NCBI GenBank assembly: GCA_002371465.1
Contig: DFIU01000026.1
Coordinates: forward strand, 23,782-87,781
Origin: Lachnospiraceae bacterium UBA3689
GTDB taxonomy: Bacteria; Bacillota; Clostridia; Lachnospirales; Lachnospiraceae
DNA: 64,000 bases
Direction: 5' to 3'
The position numbers and the translations under genes are program-made. Each line of letters starts with the position of its first letter. Position 1 is the stretch's first letter. Below, in pieces: positions 27,227-36,200 of this stretch. Under the pieces are notes generated by a model. The model had not been told where the DNA came from, made no database searches, and saw nothing but the letters and a program-made list of their open reading frames with translations.

Positions 27227-27502
27227 ATGGTTATTGTGATGAATGATGATCGGATAAGTGACGTAGAGGCTTATCTGCCGCTTGCCCGGGCTTTTGTCGA
27301 GGATTCGCTTCAACATGAAAAGGGCTGCCTTGCCATGGAGGTGACGACAGATCCCAAGACACCGGGGCGTGTCGTCTACTTTTCCAAGTGGGAATCGGAG
27401 GAGGACTTCCGCGCAACCGTGGGAGGGGCGATCTTTAATAAGCACATCCCCCAGATGGGGAAGTTCTTCCTGGGCTCTGAAGATAGCATTTTTTACATCT
27501 AA
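27227..27502 (+). CDS. ABM-domain (quinol/antibiotic monooxygenase-like) small protein
   Basis: 91 residues with the dimeric ferredoxin-like ABM pattern: a beta strand MVIVMNDD, a central HEKGCLAMEV, then VYFSKWESEEDFRAT and a final strand after HIPQMGKFF. Such proteins are cofactor-free oxygenases, isomerases or simply small-molecule binders. An oxygenase role is unlikely in an anaerobe. It starts 9 bases after the DppF-like gene and overlaps nothing, so it is probably translated from the transporter mRNA. Its product may modify or carry the imported compound. Confidence 0.75.
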   Translation: MVIVMNDDRISDVEAYLPLARAFVEDSLQHEKGCLAMEVTTDPKTPGRVVYFSKWESEEDFRATVGGAIFNKHIPQMGKFFLGSEDSIFYI

Positions 27503-27526
27503 GTGGAGAAGAAGGGATACAGGGAA

Positions 27527-27862
27527 ATGACGAATAAAGAAGTGATCCGCGCCATGTACCGAGAGTTTTTTAATGGACATGATGTGGAGGCTGCAAAGAA
27601 GTATGTCCGCGAGGACTATGTGCAGCACAATCCCGGTGTCGGGCAGGGGCGGCAGGCCCTGATGGATGGCTTTCGGCAGAAATTTATAGATGAGCCGACC
27701 TTCCATCTGGAGATCCAGAAGATCATCGAAGAGGATGACCTGGTCGCCGTTTATCTGAAAAATGTAGACCCGGAAGGCAAGACTAAGTGCCGGGTCGTTG
27801 ATATCTACCGGATGCAGGATGGCCTGCTGGCGGAACACTGGGATGTGCTGCAGCCGTGCTAA
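27527..27862 (+). CDS. SnoaL/NTF2-like small protein
   Basis: 111 residues from ATG 27527, which follows GAAGGG (27511-27516) by 10 bases; a GTG at 27503 abutting the previous stop is an alternative. It has the NTF2-like cone: helix VIRAMYREFFNGHD, then YVQHNPGVGQGRQAL and the terminal strands VVDIYRMQDG and EHWDVLQP. This group includes polyketide cyclases and delta-isomerases, and many members of unknown function with the QHNP...EHWDVxQ pattern. Together with the ABM protein upstream it makes a pair of small-molecule-handling folds attached to the importer operon. Confidence 0.82.
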   Translation: MTNKEVIRAMYREFFNGHDVEAAKKYVREDYVQHNPGVGQGRQALMDGFRQKFIDEPTFHLEIQKIIEEDDLVAVYLKNVDPEGKTKCRVVDIYRMQDGLLAEHWDVLQPC

Positions 27863-28052
27863 GGTCAAAAAAAGAGTGAAAAGGTTGACTTGCACTGATG
27901 GGTGGTCAATTGGACGTCAGATTTCGCATGAGATATATGTAAAACATCGAAAATAATAAAACAGCGGAGCGGACTATAATAACTGTATTGAAAGCAGTCA
28001 GAGAACCGCTGGACAAGATCAATGGATCCCAGGATCCGGAAAAGAGGAAATT

Positions 28053-29507
28053 ATGGCAGATTTTGAGACACAGGTTGTCGTTATTGCAGGTGGTCCTGCT
28101 GGACTTTGCGCTGCAGTCCAGGCAGCAGAGGATGGCGCAGAGGTCATCCTGCTTGAGAAGAATGCAGCCGTCGGCGGAGCGGCCAATATGGGTATGGGCC
28201 CTCTTGGGATCGGTACAAAGTACCAGAAAAGACAGATGTACGATATCACCGTTGAGAAGGCTCTTAAGATGTTTATGGAATACACCCACTACAATGTCGA
28301 TGGCCGTCTGATCAAGAGATATTTCGAGCAGTCTGCGGAGACGATCGAGTGGCTGGAAGATATGGGCGTTGAGTTTGAAGGCGCTTACAAGTACTTCACA
28401 AAGTCTGAACCCACCTGGCACATTGTCAAGACGGATCAGGGAATCGGTCCTCGTGCCGCATCCTTTATGAACAAGGCTCTTTACGCGCGTGGGCAGGAAC
28501 TGGGCGTTAAGTTCCTGCTGGAGACAGCAGGCAAGAAGATTCTGAAGGATGAGGACGGAAAGGTCTGCGGCGTTGTTGCTGAGGATAAGGAAGGCAAGGA
28601 GATTACAATTGCCTGCAAGGCTGCCATCATTGCAACAGGCGGCGCCGGCGCTAATCCGGAGTTGATTCAAAAGGAAACTGGCTATAAGTTCGGCGAGGAC
28701 ATGTTCAACTTTGCAATTCCCGGAAATGTGGGCGATGGGATCCGCATGGCCTGGGAGGCAGGCGTCGATCATGTGCCGGTAAGAATTGAGCAGGCAGCAA
28801 ACTTTGAAGGAATTGATGAGCTTCCGCAGTCTATTCCGAACGTGCTGATGCAGCCCAACCTTCTCGTTGACCTTCACGGAAAGCGTGTCATGGACGAGGA
28901 AGAGATGCAGAACACTACGTTCTTAAGCAACGCGGCTTCCCATGCTAAGCACAGAAAGCTCTTCAGCATCGTAGACAGCTCTATCGTTAAGTACTACATG
29001 AGAAACGGTGTGGACGAGATCTCTATGGTTCGGACCAATCCGGATGTCTCTGACTTCACCGAAGGCGTCCGTATGGCAGCAGAAACCGGAAACAAGGGTC
29101 TCTTCGTAGCGGATTCTCTTGAGGAACTTGCTGAAAAGACCGGAATTGATCAGGAAAATCTTCTGGAGACCATTGAAGAATATAATGACTACTGCGACAG
29201 CACCGATGAGGAGTTCTTCAAGAGGAAGAAGTACCTTCGTCCGCTGGTCAAAGCTCCCTACTATGCGGCAGCGATCCGTCCGGGCGGGTACGGAACGGTC
29301 GGCGGCATTCGCATCAACGAGAACTGCGAAGCCTGCGACAGCGAGTTTGAGCCGATCCCGGGTCTGTATGCTGCCGGCGCGGATGCCTGCAACATCTATG
29401 ACGACTCTTATATGTTCCTTCTTCCCGGCAACTCCATGGGATTCGCCGTCAATACCGGACGTATCGCCGGAATGCAGGCTGTGGAATATATCGATGATGA
29501 GGATTGA
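28053..29507 (+). CDS. FAD-dependent fumarate-reductase-like flavoprotein
   Basis: 484 residues. The FAD-binding motif AGGPAGLCAAVQAAEDGA starts near residue 11 and a conserved ATGGAGANPEL near 195 completes the nucleotide site. The C-terminal end has the family PGNSMGFAVNTGRIAG element. This is the flavoprotein fold of fumarate, urocanate, cinnamate and 3-oxosteroid reductases or dehydrogenases, but it has no heme, FMN-binding or signal-peptide region, so it is cytosolic and needs an electron donor. The next two genes supply Fe-S electron-transfer proteins. A hairpin terminator lies between it and them, so it may be made in excess. A lone TATAAT (27975-27980) upstream may be its -10. Confidence 0.88.
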   Translation: MADFETQVVVIAGGPAGLCAAVQAAEDGAEVILLEKNAAVGGAANMGMGPLGIGTKYQKRQMYDITVEKALKMFMEYTHYNVDGRLIKRYFEQSAETIEWLEDMGVEFEGAYKYFTKSEPTWHIVKTDQGIGPRAASFMNKALYARGQELGVKFLLETAGKKILKDEDGKVCGVVAEDKEGKEITIACKAAIIATGGAGANPELIQKETGYKFGEDMFNFAIPGNVGDGIRMAWEAGVDHVPVRIEQAANFEGIDELPQSIPNVLMQPNLLVDLHGKRVMDEEEMQNTTFLSNAASHAKHRKLFSIVDSSIVKYYMRNGVDEISMVRTNPDVSDFTEGVRMAAETGNKGLFVADSLEELAEKTGIDQENLLETIEEYNDYCDSTDEEFFKRKKYLRPLVKAPYYAAAIRPGGYGTVGGIRINENCEACDSEFEPIPGLYAAGADACNIYDDSYMFLLPGNSMGFAVNTGRIAGMQAVEYIDDED

Positions 29508-29551
29508 TGCCAAAAGACCTGCCTGAGCAGTCTTACGCGTCGCCAAATATG

Positions 29552-29610
29552 GAACTGGTCACCTGCATAGTAAAAAACGATCTAGCAGCTGACCAGTTCT
29601 TTGTTATTTA
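29552..29610 (+). terminator. Hairpin attenuator between flavoprotein and Fe-S subunits
   Basis: Ten-base arms GAACTGGTCA/TGACCAGTTC (29552-29561, 29590-29599) enclose a further TGCATAG/CTAGCA helix, followed by TTTGTTATTT. It ends 3 bases before the next ribosome site, so it can be a partial terminator or translation control. Confidence 0.65.
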
Positions 29611-29627
29611 CACGGAGGAGAGATGAC

Positions 29628-31742
29628 ATGGCTGTCATTACAATTGATGGAAAGAAAGTGGAAGTAGAGGAGGGAAAGAACGTCCTGGAGTGTGCCCTGG
29701 ACGCAGGGATCTATATCCCGCATCTTTGTCACCACAAGGACCTTCATCCGCTGGGCTCCTGCCGGATGTGTATCGTCCAGCAGGAAGGCAAGGATGAGGT
29801 AGAGCCGTCCTGTATGCTGAAGGCAAAGGACGGAATGGTCATCCACACGCAGACAGAGGAGATTAAAAGGCTGCGGATGCTGGCTCTGGAACTGTTGCTT
29901 GCCGGTCACCCTGAGGACTGCTCGACCTGCCCCAAGTACGGAAATTGTGAACTGCAGATCCTGATTCAGTATATTGGTCCCAAGACCGGCCGCATGAAGA
30001 TGCGCTCAAAGGGTTTTGCCGTAAATGATAAGAACCCCCTTCTGCTGCATGATATGAACCGCTGCATCCTCTGCGGTCGCTGTGTGCGCGCCTGTGACGA
30101 TCTCCGCGGCGTCAATGTCCTCCACTATCAAAAGAGAGAGGATCTGGAAGTCTATACCGGTACCCTGAAGGATCGTCTGCTGAAGGATGCGAACTGCCGC
30201 TTCTGCCAGGCCTGCGCGGAAGTCTGCCCGACCGGCACGATTCGGGATATCCTGGCTACGACGGAGAAGAAGAAAGAGGACTATGTTGTTCCCTGCCGTG
30301 CCGGCTGCCCGGCCCATGCCGATATTCCGACTTATCTCCGCTATACCAAGCAGGGGAAATTCGACGAGGCGACGGCGGTCATCCGGGAACGGCTGTCTAT
30401 GCCCAAGACTCTGGGCTATATCTGCAACCACGCCTGCGAGCTGGAGTGCAAGAGAACACAGGTGAACGAACCTATGTCCATCCGGAACCTGAAGCGGTAT
30501 GCCGTAGAGCATGATTCCGGTAAGTACTGGAGAGGCAAGGGCAAGCAGCTGTCGGATACGGGACGCAAGGTATGCGTAGTCGGAGCCGGTCCTGCCGGTC
30601 TTACCGCGGCCTACTATCTGAGGAAACAAGGCCATGATGTGACCGTGAAGGAAGCCCTGCCGGAGGCTGGCGGTATGCTGTCATATGGCATTCCTTCCTA
30701 CCGCCTGCCCCGCGAGATCGTTCAGGAGGAGATCAAGGTCTTTACCGATCAGGGCGTTAAGATTGAAACCGGTGTACGCGTCGACAAGCCGGCAGATCTC
30801 CTTAAGGAATATGACGCCGTGCTTATGGCGATCGGCGGGCACAACGGCGTCCGTCTTCCGATGAAAGGAAATGACCTGCCGGGTGTCTTAGTGAATATTG
30901 AATTTCTGCGTCAGGCATCCATGGGTGAGGAGACCGGCCTGGGTAAAAAGGTCATCGTCCTGGGCGGCGGAAATGTCGCCTTCGACTGCGCCAGAACAGC
31001 AAAGAGACTGGGGGCAGAGGAGATTCATGTAGCCTGCCTGGAAGCCAGGGATAAGATGACCTCTGACGATGAAGAGATCGAACAGGCTCAGGAGGAAGGC
31101 ATCTTCGTTCATCCCGCCCAGACCTTTGAAGCAATCACCGGAGATGATCATGTCACAGGCGTCGATTTCATGAATGTAGAATCCTTTACCTTCGATGAAA
31201 ACCGACGCGCGATTATCAAAAAAGAGGCTGGAAGCGAACACCATATTGATGCGGATACCGTCATCTTTGCAACCGGCCAGAGACCGGATATCACGGAAGC
31301 GTCTGGCCTTACACTGGGCCGGGGCAACAGTATCACCGTTGCGGATATTACCAGGGACAAGAAGACTTCGCTGGAGGGCATCTTTGCAGCCGGAGACTGT
31401 ATTTACGGCACCAAGTCAGTTGTCATGGCCGTAGAGTCAGGCCGCGAGGCTGCCAGCCAGATTGATCTCTACCTGGGCGGCGACGGAGACATCTCGGAGG
31501 TCTTCGCGCCGGAACAGTTTAAGGATCCTTATATCGGGGAGATTGATGACTTTGCGAAGCTGAAGCGCAGGATGCCTAAGGTCGATCCGGCTGAAATGCG
31601 GCAGGACAACTTTCGTCTGTTCGATCATGGTCTGTGTGATGAGGATGCCTGTGCGGAGGCGGGAAGATGCCTGCAGTGTGACCTACGGCTGCAGATTTCC
31701 ACACCCAAGACATGGGCTGATTTTTCAAAGGAGGCTGAATAA
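29628..31742 (+). CDS. NAD(P)H oxidoreductase: NuoG-like 2Fe-2S/4Fe-4S domains fused to GltD-like flavin module
   Basis: 704 residues from the ATG after GGAGG (29614-29618). In order: a 2Fe-2S ferredoxin domain (HLCHHKDL, GSCRMC; residues 1-80), a NuoG-type His/Cys cluster (HPEDCSTCPKYGNC near 100), two 4Fe-4S motifs (CILCGRCVRAC, CRFCQACAEVCP), then a GltD/NfnB-like part with CRAGCPAHADI, FAD site GAGPAGLTAAYYL and NAD(P) site GGGNVAFDCART. It should oxidise NAD(P)H and pass electrons through the Fe-S chain to the flavoprotein encoded upstream, or bifurcate them. It stands directly before the NuoF-C-like subunit (stop and ATG adjacent). Confidence 0.88.
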   Translation: MAVITIDGKKVEVEEGKNVLECALDAGIYIPHLCHHKDLHPLGSCRMCIVQQEGKDEVEPSCMLKAKDGMVIHTQTEEIKRLRMLALELLLAGHPEDCSTCPKYGNCELQILIQYIGPKTGRMKMRSKGFAVNDKNPLLLHDMNRCILCGRCVRACDDLRGVNVLHYQKREDLEVYTGTLKDRLLKDANCRFCQACAEVCPTGTIRDILATTEKKKEDYVVPCRAGCPAHADIPTYLRYTKQGKFDEATAVIRERLSMPKTLGYICNHACELECKRTQVNEPMSIRNLKRYAVEHDSGKYWRGKGKQLSDTGRKVCVVGAGPAGLTAAYYLRKQGHDVTVKEALPEAGGMLSYGIPSYRLPREIVQEEIKVFTDQGVKIETGVRVDKPADLLKEYDAVLMAIGGHNGVRLPMKGNDLPGVLVNIEFLRQASMGEETGLGKKVIVLGGGNVAFDCARTAKRLGAEEIHVACLEARDKMTSDDEEIEQAQEEGIFVHPAQTFEAITGDDHVTGVDFMNVESFTFDENRRAIIKKEAGSEHHIDADTVIFATGQRPDITEASGLTLGRGNSITVADITRDKKTSLEGIFAAGDCIYGTKSVVMAVESGREAASQIDLYLGGDGDISEVFAPEQFKDPYIGEIDDFAKLKRRMPKVDPAEMRQDNFRLFDHGLCDEDACAEAGRCLQCDLRLQISTPKTWADFSKEAE

Positions 31743-32918
31743 ATGAATGCTCTTAAATGTGCGAAGGAATTGGGAAGAGACGCCATCTTTGAAAAAATAA
31801 AGGCAGCAGGACTAAAGATGAGTGGGCTGAGAATGGGCGACCTTGCAGAGCAGCTAAAGGCTTGCTCTGTCGGAGCAGCCGTCGATGCTGGCCTCGACAA
31901 CGCCGATACGGACGGCGCGCTTCTGGCCCTTTTAAGGGAGAATCCGGAGAGAGTGCTGGAAGGAATCAAAATTGCAGCCCTTGCCCTTAATACGGGAGAA
32001 GCTAACCTCTATCTGCCTGAGAAAGAAAGTGAGCTGGCAGCTGCCCTGCAGCCAGTCGCCGAGAAGTACGATATTAAGATCTGCAGCGGCATCGTTGATG
32101 TAAGAAAGACAGAGGGCGACTTTTATCTTCATCTCGCATCGGCCGCAGATCTGGCTGACCTTTTCACAGACAGCTACGAAGATGGAGTTTATGTAGCGGT
32201 CAATGGTCAGCCTTTAAAGAAGGTAGCCCGCGATACAAAACTGGGTCAGCTGACCTCTCTTGATGGAGCAAAAGCGATCTGGACGGGCTATCACTACTAT
32301 ACGCCCGCTGAGGCAGAGGAACTGACAGTTGAAGCTGCCAGCAATGCCCTTGTCCGCGTCCTTACCGACAAGGAATGTCTGGTGGAAGAGACGAAGAAGC
32401 AGCTGACTGAGTACCGCCGGGTGAGCTGTGGAAAATGTGTATTCTGTCGGGAAGGCCTTATCCAGCTGGAACATGAGCAGCGTGAAATCACTCTGGCAAG
32501 AGGGAAGATGGATTTTCTGGATCTTACCAAGGAGATCGGAGAGGCCATGCGGTTCTCTAATCTCTGCTCAGTGGGCCAGCGGGCGGCTTACGCTCCACTG
32601 AATGCGGTAGAAAAGTTCCCGGAAGAGTATGAGTCTCACATCAAGAAGAACCAGTGTCCGGCAGGCGTGTGCGGTGCTTTCGTCCACATCTATATCGATC
32701 CAAAGCTCTGTACCGGATGCGGGGAGTGCCTGGATGTCTGTCCGGAAGACTGCATCGAGGGCAAGCCGAAGTATATCCACATGATTGATGAATTTGATTG
32801 TACCAAGTGTGGAAAGTGTATTGAAGTATGCGAGGATGAGGCGATCATCCAGACAGCGGGCAAGCTTCCCAAGCTTCCTAACCGCCTGACGAAGGTCGGT
32901 AAATTCCGCAAGCACTGA
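31743..32918 (+). CDS. NuoF C-terminal-like Fe-S protein with two 4Fe-4S ferredoxin motifs
   Basis: 391 residues. Residues 1-200 are not recognised. Residues about 215-310 match the NuoF/HydB cluster domain (SCGKCVFCREG, with LCSVGQ later). The end carries two ferredoxin motifs, CTGCGECLDVCPEDC and CTKCGKCIEVCEDE. The FMN/NADH domain of NuoF is missing, so it cannot oxidise NADH alone and must take electrons from the 704-residue partner. An AAAGGAGG site inside that gene supports the ATG. Together with the upstream flavoprotein these form a likely three-subunit soluble reductase. A terminator follows. Confidence 0.82.
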   Translation: MNALKCAKELGRDAIFEKIKAAGLKMSGLRMGDLAEQLKACSVGAAVDAGLDNADTDGALLALLRENPERVLEGIKIAALALNTGEANLYLPEKESELAAALQPVAEKYDIKICSGIVDVRKTEGDFYLHLASAADLADLFTDSYEDGVYVAVNGQPLKKVARDTKLGQLTSLDGAKAIWTGYHYYTPAEAEELTVEAASNALVRVLTDKECLVEETKKQLTEYRRVSCGKCVFCREGLIQLEHEQREITLARGKMDFLDLTKEIGEAMRFSNLCSVGQRAAYAPLNAVEKFPEEYESHIKKNQCPAGVCGAFVHIYIDPKLCTGCGECLDVCPEDCIEGKPKYIHMIDEFDCTKCGKCIEVCEDEAIIQTAGKLPKLPNRLTKVGKFRKH

Positions 32919-32929
32919 GGACAGATGCG

Positions 32930-32964
32930 GCCGGGCAGACGACAGGTCTGCCCGGCTTATTCTA
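32930..32964 (+). terminator. Rho-independent terminator after the reductase operon
   Basis: Eleven-base GC-rich arms GCCGGGCAGAC/GTCTGCCCGGC (32930-32940, 32946-32956), loop GACAG, then TTATTCTATTT. Confidence 0.8.
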
Positions 32965-32983
32965 TTTCATGGAGGGATAGAAG

Positions 32984-33520
32984 ATGAAGAGTTTCCAGGA
33001 ACGCCTCATGAAGGATTACGATGTGAAGCAGAAGCTCGTGAACGGCAGGATGAAGAATGTCTATGTGTATAAGGGGAAGTATGCCGCCTGGAACGCGACA
33101 GGCAGTGACCTGAAGAGGTACAGGCGGATCCACCTGAATCTCGGGATGCTGTCGGCGCTTCTGCTCCTGCTGGCGGCTTTTGCGCGAACCCCTCTCAACG
33201 CCTGGAAATTCACGGGTGGTCTGACACTGCTCTCCTTTGTGCCGGAGGCGGTGCTGGTATTCCAGGCGGCGAGGGTCTTTTTCTCTGAGGAAAAAATGAT
33301 CCTCAGGGATTGCACGGCAATGCACCGCGCGATCCTCTGGTGCTCCGTCATCTACACAGTCCTCCAGGCGGCAAACCTCATCGCGGGGGGCGTGTACCTC
33401 GCGCTGTACGGCGTGGCTGCGAAGGCGGTCGGCGTCCTCCTCCTGTACGCGGCGTCGGCGTTCCTCGCCGCGCTCCTGTATCCGGCACAGAGCAGGCTGG
33501 GATACCATGAGAGGGAATGA
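32984..33520 (+). CDS. Small membrane protein of unknown function, four predicted helices
   Basis: 178 residues. I do not recognise the family. A 45-residue basic, aromatic N-terminal cytoplasmic part (MKSFQERLMKDYDVKQKL) is followed by hydrophobic segments at about 50-66, 75-95, 115-137 and 142-160. The last third of the gene is visibly richer in GC than its neighbours (GCG and GGC codons, CTC Leu), and the downstream kinase gene is AT-rich, suggesting a different origin. A GGAGGGATAGAAG site precedes the ATG. It sits between the reductase terminator and the kinase gene, so its link to either is open. Confidence 0.6.
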   Translation: MKSFQERLMKDYDVKQKLVNGRMKNVYVYKGKYAAWNATGSDLKRYRRIHLNLGMLSALLLLLAAFARTPLNAWKFTGGLTLLSFVPEAVLVFQAARVFFSEEKMILRDCTAMHRAILWCSVIYTVLQAANLIAGGVYLALYGVAAKAVGVLLLYAASAFLAALLYPAQSRLGYHERE

Positions 33521-33561
33521 GGTTGAGAAAGGGAGACGATTTTGGCAGAGAGTGACACCTT

Positions 33562-35313
33562 ATGCGTAGAAAAAATTTAATTTTGTGGTTGATTATCCTG
33601 CTTCCTGCTTTGATTATGATTCCCGTTAATATTCTGATCATCTATAACGCTAACCGGGAGATATTTCGTGCACGGCAGATGCTCCTGAGCGATGCGCAGA
33701 ATAAAGTGGATGCTTTTGCGCGGGATTTTAATCATGACATTATCGGAACGGAGACCTATATCAGCACACTTACAGGCAGAAATTATAATTATCTGAAGCT
33801 GTCGGAGCTGTCTTCAAATAGAAGCTCTGTAGAATATATTCAGACGGAAACGGACATGCTGAATGATTTCCAGGATTATCTTGCCTATCTCACCCAGAGC
33901 AGCAACGTGGTCGGTATTACCGCGTACTTTCCGGAGGGAAAGATTTTGCTTGGAAAAAATACGGTCGTATCATCTCAGAAGAGTGACCTCATGAGAAAGT
34001 CAGAGGAGATTCTGAAAGGGACTGGCGATGAGGTTATCCTGAACAAAAAGGGTACGTGGCTCTACTTTGAGTCTTCCGGGGAATCTTACCTCGGACGTAT
34101 CAGCCGGGACAGCTGCGCAAGCTGTCTGATCGTCATTTCTCTGGATGCGTACATGAGCGAATTTAATGCGACAGGGGATAAGGAAGAAAATATTCAGTAT
34201 TTTGCCATAAACAGGGAATGGATAAAACCAGGAGAAGGTCCGTTAATTGCAATCAAGGGTGCACTGCCGGCTGCATCCCGGGAATTTTCTTACGGGAAGA
34301 ATCGCTATTATAACTGTATTGCTGCGGCTGACGGCATGGAACTTTCCTTTGGATGTATGATGAATGAGGGGATTCTTGTTCGGGGAGTCCGCAGTGTTTC
34401 CACATTCCTCATCTTTTTATCGTTGCTGTCGTGGCTTATTGGTCCGGCGATCTCACTCATATTTTTTATATCAATAGAAAAACCGCTGCAGATGCTTAAT
34501 AATTGCATGCATCATGTGCGGCGGGGAGAAGAAAATTATCGCATCCCGCTCAGGGCGACAAGGTTTCTGAGTGAATTTGACGAGTTGGATGCGGATTTCA
34601 ATGTCATGCTGGATATGCTCGAACAGAGAAATAGGGAGCTTTATCAGAATAAAATTGAGGAACAGAAGGTTCAGCTGCGCTACCTGAATCAGCAGATCCG
34701 GCCGCACTTCATTTTGAACGCGCTCAACATCATATATACATATGATGAGACCGAATTTCCGCTGATGAGGAAAATGGTCATCTACTTAACCAGATATTTT
34801 CGATACCTTGTTAATCTCAATTCTGATTATGTCCTTCTGTATCAGGAGATGGAGTTTACCAGAAATTATCTGGAAATTCAGAAGGTCCGCTATGCAAACC
34901 GCTTTTCATTCTTTGTGGAATGGGAGGAGGAACTAGAACACGTGAAGATTCCCGCAGTCATAATCCAGACATTCGTCGAAAACAGTGTGAAGTATGCGTT
35001 CGATAAAAAGAATATGCTGTTTATCATTATCTTTGCAAAGCACACAGAGAGTGGAATGATCAATATTACGGTCCGGGATACCGGCGTCGGGTATGACGCG
35101 GAAACGCTCACCGGGATCAGTGAATTTTTGCGGACGCGGCAGTACAGTGATAAACTCGGAGTCGGTGTGCAGAATGTCGTGCAGAGGCTGACACTGCTTT
35201 ACGGCGAGAATTATTCCATCAGCATAGGTAATGCGCCAGATGGGGGAGCTGAGGTCAGGATTCTGCTGCCGATGTTGTCAGATGGAGAGTCAGACTCCGG
35301 GGAGAGACTGTAA
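33562..35313 (+). CDS. YesM-type sensor histidine kinase
   Basis: 583 residues. The first membrane helix is at about 6-28, a roughly 240-residue extracellular sensor domain follows, and a second helix lies near 275-300. A HAMP-like linker leads to the His_kinase/HATPase pair typical of the LytS/YesM class. The phosphorylated His is in QIRPHFILNALN (His382) and the ATP lid is DTGVGYD near 515. Such kinases in Bacillota sense extracellular carbohydrates and drive the adjacent response regulator. No strong ribosome site is seen (GGCAGAGAG about 10 bases upstream). It likely controls the importer beginning at 36201. Confidence 0.92.
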   Translation: MRRKNLILWLIILLPALIMIPVNILIIYNANREIFRARQMLLSDAQNKVDAFARDFNHDIIGTETYISTLTGRNYNYLKLSELSSNRSSVEYIQTETDMLNDFQDYLAYLTQSSNVVGITAYFPEGKILLGKNTVVSSQKSDLMRKSEEILKGTGDEVILNKKGTWLYFESSGESYLGRISRDSCASCLIVISLDAYMSEFNATGDKEENIQYFAINREWIKPGEGPLIAIKGALPAASREFSYGKNRYYNCIAAADGMELSFGCMMNEGILVRGVRSVSTFLIFLSLLSWLIGPAISLIFFISIEKPLQMLNNCMHHVRRGEENYRIPLRATRFLSEFDELDADFNVMLDMLEQRNRELYQNKIEEQKVQLRYLNQQIRPHFILNALNIIYTYDETEFPLMRKMVIYLTRYFRYLVNLNSDYVLLYQEMEFTRNYLEIQKVRYANRFSFFVEWEEELEHVKIPAVIIQTFVENSVKYAFDKKNMLFIIIFAKHTESGMINITVRDTGVGYDAETLTGISEFLRTRQYSDKLGVGVQNVVQRLTLLYGENYSISIGNAPDGGAEVRILLPMLSDGESDSGERL

Positions 35314-35338
35314 AATCAGGCAGAGGAGAGTACGGGCA

Positions 35339-36103
35339 ATGATAAGAGCGCTGCTTGTAGATGATGAGGAGAGGGTCCTCAGGGCGGTAAAGGAAAATGT
35401 GCATTGGAAAATCTGTGGGATTGATCATCTGATCACGGCGGGAGATGCAGATCAGGCGAAGCTGCTTTTTGAAGAGTACAATCCAGAGATCCTGTTGACA
35501 GATATAGAGATGCCAGGCCAGAGTGGCCTGGAGCTGATTCAGAAGGTACGGCAGGAGCGTCCGGACACTTTCTGCCTCTGTATCACTTGCCACCCGGAAT
35601 ACGCCTATATGCGAAAAGCAATGCAGATGGGGAGCGTGGATTATATCCTTAAGCCGATTGAATATGAAGAACTCGAGCAGGTTCTCATCAATATCGCGAG
35701 AAAGATTCTCCGGCAGCGGGATGAGACAGATAAGGAAGAAACAGGGGATTTACTTTCTGGTAACTATGATGAGGGTGACCGTACAATAGAACATATCAAG
35801 GAATATATTACCAGTCATCTTTTAGAAAATATATCTGTCAGTGTACTGGCAGAGAAGTTCTATTGTAGCAGTACGGGATTGATGAGAAACTTTAAGAAAA
35901 AGACAGGTGTCACGGTTGTCGAGTACATCACCCTGGAACGGGTCAGAAAAGCAAAGCAGCTGCTTGCAAATACAGATCTTCCCATTCGATCTGTCGCGCA
36001 GTTCTCCGGTTATGAAGATTATTCCTATTTCACCAGGGTATTCAAAAAGGAAACAGGAATCACTCCAACAGAATACAGAATCGCGAAGAAATCGGCATTT
36101 TAA
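35339..36103 (+). CDS. YesN-type response regulator with AraC DNA-binding domain
   Basis: 254 residues from ATG 35339, preceded by AGAGGAGAG; the in-frame extension to 35231 overlaps the kinase and lacks a ribosome site. The receiver domain has the acidic pair in LLVDDEE, phospho-acceptor Asp55 in LLTDIEMPG and Lys in YILKPIEYEE. Two AraC helix-turn-helix motifs fill the C-terminal 100 residues (ISVSVLAEKFYCSSTGLMR and IRSVAQFSGYEDYSYFTR). It should activate the downstream ABC importer in response to the kinase. The terminator hairpin begins inside its last codons. Confidence 0.93.
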   Translation: MIRALLVDDEERVLRAVKENVHWKICGIDHLITAGDADQAKLLFEEYNPEILLTDIEMPGQSGLELIQKVRQERPDTFCLCITCHPEYAYMRKAMQMGSVDYILKPIEYEELEQVLINIARKILRQRDETDKEETGDLLSGNYDEGDRTIEHIKEYITSHLLENISVSVLAEKFYCSSTGLMRNFKKKTGVTVVEYITLERVRKAKQLLANTDLPIRSVAQFSGYEDYSYFTRVFKKETGITPTEYRIAKKSAF

Positions 36104-36124
36104 TCCTAAATGCCGATTTCTTTG
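36089..36124 (+). terminator. Terminator hairpin nested over the response-regulator stop codon
   Basis: Twelve-base arms AAATCGGCATTT/AAATGCCGATTT (36089-36100, 36108-36119) place the TAA stop at the start of the seven-base loop; CTTTGT follows. A TATAAT at 36128-36133 just beyond may be the -10 of the next operon, but no matching -35 is seen. Confidence 0.7.
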
Positions 36125-36200
36125 TCCTATAATGAAATTCTCCTGCAGATGATAATAGTGATATAAAACAAACGGTTTTGAAAAAGTACAGGGGGTAATC

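Noticed and set aside
27227..27862. Polyketide biosynthesis cluster suggested by ABM, SnoaL-like and ACP genes
   Set aside because: No ketosynthase, acyltransferase, ketoreductase of the PKS type or phosphopantetheinyl transferase is present; the surrounding genes are importers and catabolic enzymes.
36170..36190. Second possible cre site before the LplB-type permease
   Set aside because: Only a loose match around ACGGTTTTG with no proper palindrome.
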